A DNA stretch of 64,000 nt from Haemonchus contortus (Eukaryota > Nematoda > Chromadorea > Rhabditida > Trichostrongylidae), in NCBI GenBank assembly GCA_000469685.2, contig LS997563.1:45062651-45126650 (forward strand), in the 5' to 3' direction. The translations under genes were made by a program, and so were the position numbers. The notes below the pieces were generated by a model. It searched no databases. It saw only the letters and a list, made by a program, of their open reading frames with translations, and was not told where the DNA came from. Below are positions 1 through 13,434 of the stretch, piece after piece (the first letter of the stretch is position 1; each line of letters begins with the position of its first letter).

Positions 1-2
1 TC

Positions 3-192
3 CAGATCGCCTCCAATAGCATAGGAGCCGTCAAAAACGGCTTCGATGTTTTTGGAGGTGCTCTGGAAGCAGCCCGGAAATGTGTGGCAACTGTTCACGA
101 CGTCTTGATCAGGGGACGTCAGTTGTACCTTCACATGACATCAATCGGTCATTCGATCAATGAAGGCCAGAGAACACTGATCACATGCCGCA
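3..192 (+). CDS. Unrecognised exon-like open frame at the left edge
   Basis: A frame open from the window edge reads as a helical, protein-like sequence (for example NGFDVFGGALEAARK, residues about 12-26). It meets a possible donor, CAG followed by gttttt, near 193. After that point the same frame turns into low-quality sequence and stops at 344. I do not recognise the family and cannot see an upstream acceptor because the window starts here. It may be an exon of a + strand gene whose remainder lies to the left, or a chance open frame. No later exon joining it was found in the next 4 kb. Confidence 0.25.
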
Positions 193-3100
193 GGTTTTTC
201 GACATGTCATTCCTTCGTATGACGATATCTTTCACCGGCTGCCGTTTTCTTTCACCAAATTTCCTTGCTTTTCCTGATGTCTCATTAAATTCGAATTTTC
301 TTAGCCATCTAGATGGTACCTTACTTCAATCTAGTGAACCCTGAGGCCTAAGTAACGTTCGTTCTTATAGTTATAGATAACCCACCCTATCCGACTTTCA
401 GTGAATCTTTATCGTCGCGTATAGTTACTACGATTATACATATTTGTGGGACCCTGATCAGGACAGTCCAACCTTTTTTATGATAAAGTTCGTTATTCTA
501 AACTCTCTCTGGCAATTGCTGAAGAATGTCAGGATTGTGAAAATTCTTAAGGACCTCTATGTTCTCATTAGATGAAAATTTTCGCGCAGTTCCCTACTTC
601 AAATTCTGTTTGTCTGGCAGCTATGGTGTTGTAGTATCCCATCTGCGTCAACGCGGCTGTCTACCCCTTGGGGTCGATAAATTGGTTCCAGATTTGCACT
701 ATAACGTAGAAACTTGACGTAAATATCGGCTGGTCTTCTGATACCATACCATAGTTGCAAGAAACGTTCTGATGACCCTCGGGTTCTGATGCATGTTTGA
801 AGTGTGGCGTGTCTCGTAGGAACAGTGATCAACCCCCACAGCCTCACCCCCTTTGAAACTTATGTATTGATTCGCTGTTCCCAAAGGTTGTTCGGTTATA
901 TTCGTGAGGGTTGGTCCATGCATGACTCCAAGCCCTTTATTGAACGTTCTTCCTGTTGTTTGGGGATATGTGTGTGTTTTCGTCGCCGCAAATGAGATTT
1001 CCTTCTCTCGGAGCCGCTCTCGCCTGTCTCAAGTTCCTTATTCTTCCTCGGCTCTCCTCTCCTGCTCATCCTACCTACATCTTCAATAAATCGAAGGCTA
1101 GACCCTCTTCTTTCATTTATCTGTTTTTAATGATCATTAATGCTACTTGAGAGGCACTGCCATTGCCTAATTACATTCAATAGCTTTCCATTGAAAATGT
1201 TCCCTATGTTTTCGGCAAAATGAACAGAACTTTCCGCGAATCTCTATTGAACTTGAAGTGCATTAACCTATTAAGAGTTTTTGTGATTTCTTCGTCAGCC
1301 TCCATGGGCCTGATACGAGTTCCATTCTCTTAAATGAACGCATGGTGGATCTAGCCTTATGGGCAGTGTGGTGACTGTTTTTTTTGTGGTGAATGAAGGA
1401 ATCGGCTTTTAGGGTGTCACTTAGATCAGTTGACCAGTGACGTAAGTGAATTTAATCGATTTAAATGGCCGTTTTTGGGAAAAACACCCAAGCTAGTCCG
1501 AGTCCGACAAGCTTTTCCTACCAATTAGAGAGCCGAATTGTGGTCTTTGAGGCGTAACCACTAATCAGATAGCGTAGATGACGATTTCAAGGACTGCAGC
1601 TTCATTTGTTAACGAGTTGGATTAAGTGTTCCTATGAAATCAATCCTTTGACAAATTGAAAAAATGGACCTATCCTTCTTAGCTGAAATTTCTCGGTTTC
1701 TTCTCATTCCTAACTCCTCTTTCCCTATTTCCGACGCGAAAGCCTTTCAGGTAGACTCGGAGTCGTGGATGAGGTTTCTTTCTGCTCTTCTTACTGCTAT
1801 TGATACACTTTCCCTCAATCTACATACGTAATCAATTTATGTATCGCAGGACTGATGTAAAAGAACAATGCGAGACTGTTGTATGTCATGTTTCCTACCT
1901 CCAACTTGTAATAGATACATATGTAGTTACGGAAGTGATAGTCGTTGGGAAGTGGGGGCCGCTGCTGTCGCACAGGAGCTTGAGTTTTACGAGCTTCTAG
2001 AGTAGATTGATTGTTATCGCTGTTTTTGAGACAAATATGCTGGCCGAACTTTGGATGACCGGCGCTAAAAGCCGCTGTTCAAGTTGGGGACGTGATCTAT
2101 TGACTTGATTGGGGAATGTAAAGTGTGCATTCCACAAGGATTTAGAGCCTCCAAGTTTTGAGTCATCAAGTTCCTAGTGGGTGACTGAACTGGGTAACTA
2201 ACTGATGGGAACAGGGATCCAAGGTAAAGGTTCTAAAGGTTCAAGAAATGTTGCAAAGTCTTTCGTAGGTAGCCTTTTCCATTTATCATTGGCTTTATAA
2301 AGTTAATGAGTCTCACCACTTCTTTCGCCGTGATATTCGATCTGAGAATTACTCTGAATAAATCATAATTGAGCTTCTGACCGCTTTTCAGTGAATTATT
2401 TGATAAGAACTCTCTCAAAAGTCATTGACTTGCACTTTTTCTAGCGTTCTGTACTGAAGGCAGTATTCGGAAGTTACTGCGATTTTGAACAAAAGTCAAA
2501 TATATAGCGCATTCAAAAACAGTACTGATTAGAGCAGGCCATTCCCTTTGAATAATATTCCAATTCCAATGAACGACAAATTTTTTCGATCACATTAGCA
2601 TAGGCTCATGTACCCAGTCGAATATGATTGACTATGGTGTTCTGCTTGTTTTAGTGGCAATTAGAGGCAGCCTTATGTGGTTGCATGGTGGCCGACTGCA
2701 CTTAATGTGATGCCAGAATCAAATTGCCAGTTTTTCTGTTTCGTCTCCGAATGCATTTATCCTTCATGGTTCATTCGGGGCAGTCTAAAAAAGCGGTATT
2801 AGAACTTGGCGACGGCCGAGTTGTCGCGTCATTTGTGCACTTTCTCCACTATCTTTCATTCTAAGTTGGTATTGTGTCTGTTATTTGTTAATTTTGATAA
2901 ACTTCTGCAAAATTGGCGTACAGGCTGGAACGTTTGTGGGGACCCACATCTCTTCGCTACTTATTTCCTTCCAGTCAATTTTTTTGTTGAGTTTTGTTTT
3001 CCAATTCATTTTCAGTTAATTTCGATTTCTTGCACAAGAATTTGAATATTAGGCAGGGATGCGAAAAATTATGATATTGGACGGCTTCATTACGTTGGTA

Positions 3101-4806
3101 TCATTGCTTCCTTATATGTATGAAGCGGAATATCTCCGTGGCAATAGTCGTCGATCCTCCCAATTCGTGAACTGAAACCCGTTTACGTAAACCAATTCAT
3201 CGGGTCGGCTGAATTGGTAATTAAACTGTTTGAATGGGTCGACTATTGATTTGAGCAACGGTCGGAATCTGCATGTCATTGAGTTCCTACTCCAATATTC
3301 AATTGCTTATACAACTTCAATTGTGAAGCAGATGTGCGATGCATTCCTGAAATGTTATTCATCCTTTAGTGTATATTAGAGAACTTCATTGTCCGTAATT
3401 CACAGGTGAACAATGAGGGCCAGTCGGAGCTGATGATTTGTCGAAGAGTTCCCCTATGTAAGTAGGAGAATTCCCAGATTAGGCGATGATCAGTCGCATG
3501 AGAATGTGCCATGTAGTGAACCCCACTCAAATCGTGAAGTGTTGGAATGAGCCTGTCTGGCGGTAACTGCGATGCTGTAAAAGTTTTCTAAAAGGTTTGC
3601 CGGCATCTAAAAAAGGGTCCATCATGAGAGCCAAGATTGGGTTGAGGCTCAGGCTGCTATGGTGGCTTTTAGTTTACTTCTGTGTTTCATCGAGCACTTC
3701 TAGATGTACCAGCTTCAAGAACTCAGTAGTCTCTAATTCAGACTAGCTTCAATTGAAAGCACCTCGTTAGTAAGGCAAGAGAGCTTTTCTTTCAGTGACG
3801 TTGACTTCATTTCCAGCTAATGGTCAGCTGTTGCACGCAAACTTTCCCTCTGAAATTCTATATGTATTGAGCTGTCACTGGATATGTCCTCATGACATCT
3901 TAGAAATCTAAGCGCTTGATGTTTGTTGTTCGTAGTCCAACTGGAGTTTACTACTACTGTTGCGAAAAACAATTGTTGTGGAACTACTGCTATTGTTTCA
4001 CAGATTACGTTTTTTATGATAATAAGGATTGACGTATATACATAGGGCTGGATCACTTTTGAGTCTGTCCTTGTGATGTATGTGAAAGCGTCAAAATGTA
4101 GAGAATTTAGGGTAGGTAAAAAGTGATAGTGTGTCGTTTTGCTTCTCATCTCATTTCGCGAGCACAGAGTGTTGTTCCTTCAAAAAAACTTCGCAAAAAT
4201 ACCAGCGCGAATTTTTCGGCAATGTTTTCTGCAAACGTGGAAGCACCCAACTTTACGAACGTAAACCATCATAAGTGCTTTACACAACGTGTTTCCGGTC
4301 CGTTTCTCTCTTCACTATTGGAACAGGTGTTAGTTTTTTAGAAGGTGTACAACGTTTGTTGCACGACATCGTAATTGGGATTTAAATTGATGGGATTTCT
4401 GGGGAGTGGTTGTATGATGGCTCGGATTTTTATGAGCGCTACGAAGTCGGTTGAATCGCGGCCGTTGTTGACTTCCTTGTTCGATGTGAACCATGCAGCT
4501 GGTCTCTAAAGGAAGTTTTGAAGCAAGCGAAGCCTAATCCTCTAGTTCGAGCTCCGAAAAAGGGTAAGCGTGGATTCCGATTATTTGAGATCAATTTTTC
4601 AGTGTGTGTTTTGCTTCTAGTTTGAGTTCGTTCGAATAATTAATCTCAAGCATTTGATTGTTCTAGAAGGTATCCCCTTCAGGACATGATCCTCACGTAA
4701 GACATGTGATAATGGTAAGCAGTAGACCACATCCTTGGTTTGGATGAGTGTTGTATTTGGCAATAAGTGAATATTATTCGGTCTGAATCCGATTGCTGTT
4801 CAAGAG
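193..4806. other. No supported gene
   Basis: Only short frames without family motifs or paired splice sites are seen here on either strand. The composition is like that of introns and intergenic DNA elsewhere in the window. I see no clear inverted-repeat element. Confidence 0.5.
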
Positions 4807-7195
4807 CTACGGAAGTTCTAGTACTGTAGAAGGGCCTGGGGCTTTAGAATCCTCGCCAACCTTCTCTGCGTAGGTTCGGTCGCCAGAATTCCCCACAGTC
4901 TCAGTTACATCATCATTCAATACCTGAGAGTTCTGAAAATAGGGGTAGTAAAATCGTCCAAAACATGAATTCTCTTTTAGGATCACTGCCATGTATCTAT
5001 ACCCTTGTGATATTGGCGGGCTCATTTTTTCACCCTCTAAAATCGAATATGCTAACATTACTGTCACCTGTACTAACCAAAAAAATTCTAATCTCTCCCT
5101 GGAAGTGAAGTGTGCTTGTCTCGGAACCTTTTTAGAACGATTAGCGCATTTTAAATCAGTTTGCTTTGTTTCGATTTATTATTCGATTACAAAAGCGCGC
5201 TTTCTTCAAAAGACCCCACCGACGTCGCACCCGCGTACTTGCCCCATAAGGTTCTGCCAAAAGCATGGGGCGCTTTCATCGGGAACGTCCATTGCAAATT
5301 AGTCTCGTTTTCTCTCGAAAAACTTATACATAACATAACCGACAATATGTACTTCGACGGTCGAACGATGTGCTTAAATAATGATTGACATCAGTGAGTA
5401 GAGCTAAGTTCAAATGAACCTACATTAAAATTGACGACAAGCATCGTATTTGGCCGAAAGGCTTTCGTTTGGCTGAAGATGGGCTGCGGGCGTGCGACGG
5501 CGCCACTTTACATATAATCCCGTGATCAAATTTATTTGGCTGCCGGCACGAGCACATCAATTCCGTCATTTTCCAGGGTCGCTAACTTTCAAACGGCTGC
5601 ATGTGAGAGTGAAAACATTGGTAACTTATTCGTTGGTTAGCCTTCACAAGTCGTTACATAGACTAAACGTTTGTGAAGAAGTTTTTGCGAGTATGATTGA
5701 AAGATAAGTATGAGCATGATCAGTGAGTCACTAAAGCTTATTTTCTTATAATTATTCCTTTCTTGGCCACTTACCATTCGAATCAGGTCGTTTCTACTCA
5801 TGATTCGAGTGAGCACTCTTTGTAAGATTTCATAGGTGCCCAGTATTTTTGTATTATGGGAGCGTGCAAAGAATGTTCTTGATCGATTACTCAATCTTCA
5901 TTCTTTTCGTTTTATCAGTGCCTTCGTTTCCAGAAACCTACATAGTGCTTTATGCAAAAAGCTCACTGAATTCTTGTACTTCTTGTCAAGAAGAATTGGT
6001 TTTCTCTTTTCCTGTACACCGTATTTTTTCTCTTTACGCTAGGTTGTCAGTCAATTCTTATCATCTCGATCTAGCTTCTAAGTCCGTTTAAAAAAAACTA
6101 GCACTTTGATGACCGTGACGATGTCTAGCGTTCAGTTATTGGGAGTTTTTGGTGTCTCGATGTTTTTAAATATCTGTAGTGGTGAAAACTTGTACGAAGG
6201 TAGCTTGATGGGTGAAAATTAGTACAAGGAATAGAATTAAAAGCTTGACTTTCTCTTACTTTCGTTTTTCTGGCATATTCCCATCCTAACAGAAGTTTTT
6301 CACCGTATCGTGGCCCACTGTATTTCCATCTTTTCTTCATTCTTTCATCTCCATCATTTCTTCACACCGTTTATTAATGCTTATCCCATTCAAAAGCTTA
6401 AGAATGACTCCAAAGCGTTCCACAAAAATGAAAAGCTCTTGTCCATTCAAGAGCTGATCAAGCTTATTTGAGTAATAATTCAGATTGCATCTACCAGGTT
6501 CAGCGTCTGAATCAGAGCTGTTGTACGACAGTTATCGGGGCAAGAGCTCAATGATAGAGAAGGCAACGAGCCCTCACTCAATCGTTTTCGATATCACCCA
6601 AAAAACTCTTTTTGTAAAGCTCTTCATCCGAGCTCGGTTGAAATTTCCATATGAACCGTGACACAGTAAGGGCGAACTCGACTGTCAGCCTGAAGTCGTT
6701 TTCCATGTTGTACGTGATTGCTGTCATCAATCGGTTTGTGGTCGCCAAAATCGGAGGCATTTACACAACATGCGAGTCATTGAGAGGTTTACGGGGCGTG
6801 ATTCTTTACTACCTACTGTTTTGACTAAGTCTTTCTATATGATTTCATAGTATTGTAGTTTTCCTTGAGGTTGAAGAACTCTGGATGAAGAGAGTCCGCT
6901 AATGTCTCATATCCCCGCACAAAATTCACTTGTTTCCGCTCAGTTTATCACGGAACCGGTTCATCGTGAGAAATTGTGACCACGACGTGCTTACCCATAA
7001 TGAGCTGTTGGGATAGCAATAGGAAAATTTTTTATCTTCCATGTAACCTTACTCTCCAGTACCTTTTCCATTTCTTGAGCATTTGATTTTTACATCCTCA
7101 AGAGACCTTTTACCCATAGATCTGTTACATTTACTCTAGAATTACTTGGGAGGACTACTTGTTGTTCTACTTCCACTAGAACGTCAAATGCAAAA
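4807..7195 (-). CDS. Candidate multi-exon gene of unknown function
   Basis: Several exon-like blocks lie on the minus strand. The best is a terminal exon, 4932 to 4807, with acceptor ctattttcag, exactly 42 codons and ending ...PSTVLELP stop. Upstream of it a block ends at 5775 with donor gtaagt after ...MSRNDLIRM in phase 0, which fits the terminal exon's phase. A third block covers about 6688 to 6590 (acceptor cttcag; TVEFALTVSRFIWKFQ). A fourth runs 7195 to 7114 (acceptor atttcag, donor gtaaaa; AFDVLVEVEQQVVLP). Phases between the middle blocks do not all agree, so exons are missing or some blocks are false. The protein family is not recognised. Treat this as a hint of a minus-strand gene ending at 4807. 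Confidence 0.33.
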
Positions 7196-8936
7196 CTGAA
7201 ATACATTATATGTATCACGCTTCTCGATATTTCTCATTTCGATCTCTTACTTTGAATTTGGCATGTTAAAATTTATTACCCCATCTTATGTGATTCATTC
7301 CAAATAGTTGAGAGACCGAAAGATCATTTTAAGAAACAATTCTTCTTTACCTTTGAGTATGAACAATTTTATGATTAATAAGCGTCAGTGGAAGAAGAAA
7401 GGCATGTTTCATACGACGTCAGTGGTTACAGAAAAGAAAGAGTGATATTTCTGTAGTGGACTCGTTGCAGTCATGGGATATTCGCAGTTGGTGCAAGGGT
7501 GCTCGTGAAAGTGCGTCTGGACACCGTCCGCGATAATTTTGAGGTACCCTTTTTAGGTTGAAAAGAGGAAGAGTTGATGCAGAGGGCGAAGAGAGCGAGA
7601 AGACCCGCTTACTTTGAGGATTTTTGAAAATAGTGGAAGTCGAGGCTATAAGAGATCACCGTGGCGATATGGCATGTAAGGGGTTTTGGATGAGATTTAA
7701 CTTGCTCCCATTGCTCAATGAGATGATTACATCAAGCCGGAAATGTCCAAAACTGCCTTTCACTGTCGCCGTGGGTTATGGCAAATTGTTTGAACTTCCT
7801 ACACGGGAGTCTCTCGAGATAGTGCAGCCTCTACAAAGTTGTTGAAACTCGTTCACGATGGGTGTGGCATTCACACGATACAATCTCTGGCCTCTTACTG
7901 TGCCTTATCTATGACCTTTTTCAAACTTATAACGGCAGGTATGGTATAAGGAGGAGCCTCGAATTCATACTGTAGGGAAATCTTAGAAACCATTTTTATC
8001 GTGAAATGTGCCTTTAAGGAGGAGTCGAGATAATTCAAGCAATATGTGCCACCTGCTTCTATTTTTTGGGGTGATTGTTTCCAGCTGGATGATGGCCAGT
8101 AGCCAATGCCTCACGTGCTCAACTGATCGCGTATAGTTTCGATGTACTGTTGTTTTGGGGAACGTTCAATTCCTCCTCCAAGGGCATTTTCCAGATGTAA
8201 TTGGATAGGTCTTCTGTCTAGTATTTGTCGGTCATGATTTTTACATGTGTCCCTCTATTCCTACTTATTTCGTTCTTTCAGACCAATAGGGTCTAAAGCT
8301 TCTTTCATTACTGGTGAGGCAGCTCGTTACGAGCTATGTATATGCTTTAATGTGCCTGTTCCTTTTCAGTAATGGAAGCTCTTTTTTAATCGCGCCGGCA
8401 ATCTCTAACTATTATACTTCACAGCCTCGTCTTATCTTCTTGACTAGATCACTCTTTTTACTCTCGGGAGCTTCTAACCGGAGATCCTCCCTTCATTAGC
8501 TTCATCTCCTCCACTGGCATAAAACTGAAGGATAAGGGCTAGGGAAATCTGATACCACTTGAAGCAGCTGCGTTCAGGGTTCGATAAGCACTGATTGAAT
8601 GATTTTTTTTTCTTGTTATGCTGTCATTCATGTTCATTGAAAGTCATTATTGATAAGGTAGCCTCATGTTTGTTCTTCTGAAGCATTTTTCGATCAGTCT
8701 GTTTTTGCTGTTATTGTCATTCTTTATTTTTTCTCTTTCTACAGTCTCAATTACTGGAAAGTTCTTCGGAAGTAATGGAGAGCTTGTTTGAAATCGATGA
8801 AATGTCGTTCATATCTCCCGTATCTCTTGATTATGGTGCATTTTTTGAGGATTTTAATTATTCTAAAATACAGTAACGCTCCTAAAAAGGGCATTCGCTA
8901 CGTGTTGAATACGTTTTTATGAGTTTGTATTTACAG
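7196..8936. other. No supported gene; one repeat-end remnant
   Basis: No convincing exon is present. Around 7989-8022 the sequence reads ...atcgtgaaatgtgcctttaagg, a diverged copy of the terminal repeat of the AAAGGCACAGTTCACG MITE family seen intact near 36 kb. An open stretch after tctacag at 8749 could be a further 5' exon of the downstream Rabin8-like gene, but this is not supported by homology. Confidence 0.4.
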
Positions 8937-11900
8937 ATATGTGGATGGAATGACGGAGGCGTTAAGTCTAGCTGGAATGCGAGTGATGTGCGAGGGAAAA
9001 GATCAGTCGGAATTCGTGTGGGTTTTCTTCAGGTTTTTGAACATTCGGATTAGGTGGTTGGGAGAATCTCATTTGTTTTTTTTTCGTGGTCGAAGTATTC
9101 ACCCCTAGCTTGTGCAACTCAGAGATATTCTGAGTAACTGTTTAACTGAATGCGCTCGCTTTTTTACCCATTTTTTGACTTCTTCCTGTGTCCCTCTCCT
9201 TGTCTCTTCTTCGTCTCTAATTCTTTCGCCTCACTTTCTGTTTCTCAAGCTTCCATCTAAAAATTTTCGTTGTTTTCTTTAACCATCACTCTGTTTTCCC
9301 CAACGGAATATTGATAAAATCATTCCCTCCCGCATCTTCGAATTTTCTCGCTGACTTACCCCTTTGGTAGAAGATTTTTGATATTTTTCAGTCCCCTCCC
9401 TCTTTTTGTCGTTCAGACTTTTCCTTCCTCTTTCGTAACTCTCTAGGATGTCTAATTTCTTCACGACTTCTGTCTTACTGTTCTACTGCGTTCAACATTT
9501 TTCTTCCCTTTATTTTTGTTCTCATCTGTTTTTCTACCATGGGTCCAAATAGATTTTTCTTCTGTGTTCTTTTTCAATCTTAGTACTCGTCTTTCAGCAT
9601 ATTTTTATTGAATGCTATCTTACCAATTCGTTAAGTTATACTGAACTGTCTGTTCTAAGTTTGAATAGCCTTTTATATACCCTGATTGATTTACTGCTCC
9701 ACTGCTGCCCCAACTCCTTTTGCTCGACTTTACATTTTCAATCCGCCTGATTGTGAGCTTTGTTTTTCTTTGATTCTCCTTCCTTTCAAGTCTTTAATTT
9801 TTCTGTTTCTGTCGATATGATTTTTTCTCTTTCCGCTCTCTTTTCAAGATCCCTTTCCATGAATTCTCTACCTCAGATGTGAGACAAAAATGCTAAACTT
9901 TTAGGGGAACTGTAACTAATGAAAGACTTTTCATCTAGTTTCTTTTATAGAAGCGAAGTGCCGTGCTCCCCACGAGGTGAAGAAATCTTGCGAATGAGAC
10001 AGGAATTAGAGTGAGTGTTTTCCTAATCTCACCTGTTTCGATTTTATAGAATGAGTAAGGTCGCCAACCTGTACAGGCAACTCCGACTGACGCACATGTA
10101 CATATCTGGCCACCTTTGCTCTGCTGTCGTTACAAAACAAATTTAGGGCTGCTCGTCGATCAATAGCCGAAAAAGACGAGAAGATGTGTCGATTGACCCG
10201 GATACAGGACACCGTCGATGCCGAAGTACAGGAACTGACCGAGAAGCTTTTCCAGGTATACCATATTGTGAGCCGGACCATGTCTTAGCCATAAATCGCA
10301 CAAAAAAACCTGAATTATTTCGCTCAGTCGGTTACAGGAAGCTTATCGGATGGTGAACTATGCTGAAGAGCGTCGAGAACGATCTGAAAAGCTTCTGAAC
10401 GAGTCAAGGTTACAGGTACAATCATCAGTTATTTACTTTGATTTGAAAATTTTGGCAAGCCATCCCTTGGGTACTCTGATCGCAGGGTCACGATAGCATG
10501 TAGATGACGGGTTAGGTAGACTGCAGTGGTTCGTTTGTGCTTCCTTGGGCTTTTCTTCGAGGTACCTCTCTGTTTTTCTAGTGCATAGATTTTTCTATTA
10601 TGATTTTTTTTGCGAAGAAATCACCTGAAAACAGGTAATCGACCAACCACGACTGCTAAAAACCCATATGTAGTCAATTAGCTTAATGGTTTTCAATTCG
10701 TTGTGCCCCCATACTATACTTGTTAGGGGCTTATAAAGTTGTATTGCAGGTCGAAGTTCTCTCGGCTGAAGTGGCTGCCCTTAAGCTCCTTGTTCAAACT
10801 CCCGGCATGGGTCAGAACCATTTCCAACATACATCTCCCGAGCACAAATCGGCTTTGGCAAAACTGTTCTCCACGAGTGAGTCTGGGATTTGTATAAAGA
10901 TGCACTACACTATAAATCTCGGGGCTTTCTACGAGGTACCTTTTTCAGCTTCTGCTAAACGATCAAGTTCATCCGGAGCCGTCCCTACGCGAAAAGCGTC
11001 CACTTTGCCGCCAACGACCACTCACCTTCAACGGGAGAAGGAACGAGAAACTGAACAGAAACAGGCAGAAGCTGTTGAAGAAGTGAGTTTGCTTGATCAA
11101 CATTTGTTGCAACTGCTAAATACTTTAGTATTACGCGATGTCCGATGCTTATTAATGCTTCTGAACAGCATTTCTTATAAATAAATGTGCAACAGATTAC
11201 CGATCAGGTGGATCCGATACTGATGCTCGAATTCACATCATGGCGTGATGCTGGTCATCCGTTAGCTCATCATCCCTTTATGGACCGTGTCAACATCGAA
11301 GAGATCGCGCCGTGTATGCTGTTCAGTGCGAAAGAGGTGCGTAGACTTCATTACGGATGAATACGCTCTGAGATTGGGTTTTTATGCGAACCTGTGGAGG
11401 GATCGTGACTTGTGTGCTAGTTGACAGTAAGAAAGTAAATTTACATGACTAGTAAGCTGGAAGCATTGTGAGCAAGAAGAATGAAAGCATACTTCGTATC
11501 TGAACGTCAGATTAGTTTAAATTCACGTCAGAAAATCCGAGGAACGCAGAGCAAAAGTTCCATAGTTGACAATTGTCTCAATATCGCTTGTAGGCGGGTG
11601 CGCTTTGTTGCGCGCGTCCGTCCAAACTCGGTCACGCCGCAGTCGTCGAATGCGACGCGTCAGCCCGCAATCTTTGACAAACGTCGCAGTTTTGCGCTTG
11701 GTCCACAGCGGTCAGCCAAAGGGAAGATAACACGGACAAATGCAAATGATTCGCTCCACTGACACTTGGTGGTACTGTAATGTCACGTCAAGACCTCAGT
11801 TGGGGTGCGCCGCGCGCGGATTGGGCGGGCTGACCTACTCTCGACTTACGCGCGCAATGGACGTTCTCCCTTGTAGGCTTCGCTTCTGTGAAGCGGTTGC

Positions 11901-12823
11901 CAGTAAAGAGAAGGTATTCATCATTGAGGGGAGCTAAATCGGATTTACTCACAACTCAAACGGTTTGATTGTGATATGAGCTCTTGTTAAAATTGCAATT
12001 TATGCATTTGATGACAAATACAACGACTTTTCCTTTTATTGCAGCTGTCGGACGCGGTTTTTGATTCCATAGCTGCGAACAAGTTGGAGCTGGAACCTGT
12101 ACATGAGGATAAACCACATATCATGTAAGTGGTCTCTCAGTGAGTGGTCTTTGGCATTTCCTAGTGAAATATTTTTGGTGCTACATTAAATTTGAGGATC
12201 TCTTTCTTAACGAAACCGCTGTGCTTTTCTGTATCAAAAGTCATCAGTTTCAGGCCTTGTGCCCTAACGAATGTCTCGCGATTTTGTCCATATCGAGTAC
12301 GGGTTTCTGAGGACGCTCCATGGCATAGGATCTCGTTACTGGCACGGAATCGAGTATGTTGTTTAAGATTTCATTGTAAGACGTATTTCACAATGAAGAC
12401 AACCGCGTGGCTAAGCATTACTTCCTTGAGAGTACCCCCTTACGTACACATGGGCACTGGGTCAACTTTCGGGCAAGTATTTCTGTAAAGAATTCAGGTC
12501 TAGATAGGAAATGAGCCTCAGGCTCTTATTATTTAACTTCAAGTGTAAAAGAAAGCCTCTGAGCTGAAAAGTTTGATTTAAGAGGAACCTCGGTCTTTTT
12601 TGTTGTTTAAATGACCTCCATGTTTACTGTTTTTTTATTTACGTTATTGCAGATAGCTGCGGTCTGTGACTACTTCACATTCATACGGTACCTGCGAGCC
12701 GGTTTGATCAAATCTGGCATACGAGACGCATATTTTGATGTGATGCAGCTTCGGCGGAACATGTGTCTGGCGAAGCTTGGCCTTGGATTTGTGCCAAAAA
12801 CCAACTTACGACCCGGTTTCTAG
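8937..12823 (+). CDS. RAB3IP: Rabin8/RAB3IP-like Rab guanine-nucleotide exchange factor (Sec2 domain)
   Basis: In this family the Sec2 coiled coil is the GEF for Rab8-type small GTPases in secretory-vesicle and ciliary-membrane traffic; here the role is inferred from homology. Supported exons: 9951-10010, 10060ish-10097, 10147-10255, 10338-10415, 10750-10876, 10949-11082, 11196-11336, 12045-12124, 12254-12353, 12653-12823. All join in phase. The Sec2 coiled coil shows as VDAEVQELTEKLFQ, EAYRMVNYAEE and VLSAEVAALKLLVQTPG. The C-terminal domain shows as VNIEEIAPCMLFSAKE and AAVCDYFTFIRYLRAGL, ending MQLRRNMCLAKLGLGF and a TAG stop. A 5' exon at 8937-9032 joins in phase but rests only on splice sites, so the true start is not fixed. 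The second intron could use donor AT|gtacat or a GC donor. The intron at 11337-12044 holds GC-rich repeat DNA. Confidence 0.88.
11590..11885. repeat. GC-rich dispersed repeat inside the Rabin8 intron
   Basis: A block rich in CGCGCG words (gggtgcgctttgttgcgcgc) sits in an AT-rich intron. Related words recur at 42475-42510 (gggtgcgcttccttgcgcgc) and near 46475-46505, so this is dispersed repeat DNA and not an exon, although a + frame stays open for 93 codons. Confidence 0.45.
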
Positions 12824-13266
12824 TCTTTTCTTCCCGTGCACATTGCAAGCAAAGCTGATTACTCTGTCCTCCACTGTTCTGTTACCCTGTGTCTTTCTTA
12901 GCACATTGTGTTACTGGTTGCTGATGGACTTCAGCTCTTCTCAATAATGACAGGAAGTGCCAAACGGCTGTCATTGGTAGATGAATATGTAAAGTGTCGT
13001 TTGAGGCATCAAGTATCGGCTTGAAAAGTAGTTTTGAGAAGAACTGAAGGGTACAAAGCAGTGCTAAAGCAATATCCTCGATTAGCGCATGGACAACTAT
13101 CATATGTGTAAACTTGATAGTTGTCCTGCTGGAGTCTTGTTACGTCTGGCCATTTTCCGTATATGTGTTTCTCACTTTGATTTCAGCCATGGTGGCTCAG
13201 AACCCTTTATATATGATCTGAACTGGATTTCTCAAGCGAGGCAGTCAGAAGTTCAATGAGTTCAGA

Positions 13267-13434
13267 GTTCAACGACGTGCCAACCGACCGACCGACGACG
13301 TGCTGGCCACGTGTTGGCAACGCAGGACAGATTGCGTCAGAGCAGTGTGAGTGGTAGCGACATCGAACGCAACTTGTCCTGCGTTGTTAACTTGTGTCCA
13401 GCAGCGCCGTCAATCAGTGGGCACGTCGTTGAAC
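13267..13434. repeat. MITE with GTTCAACGACGTGCC termini
   Basis: The element begins GTTCAACGACGTGCC and ends with the reverse complement GGCACGTCGTTGAAC, 168 bp apart. A second nested inverted pair (aacgcaggacag / ttgtcctgcgtt) lies inside. A related copy lies at about 53056-53325. It occupies the gap between the convergent Rabin8-like and CHK-type genes, where no other feature is seen from 12824 to 14418. Confidence 0.7.

Noticed and set aside
11481..11762. 93-codon plus frame in the Rabin8 intron as an extra exon
   Set aside because: It overlaps dispersed GC-rich repeat DNA, and the flanking exons join in phase without it.
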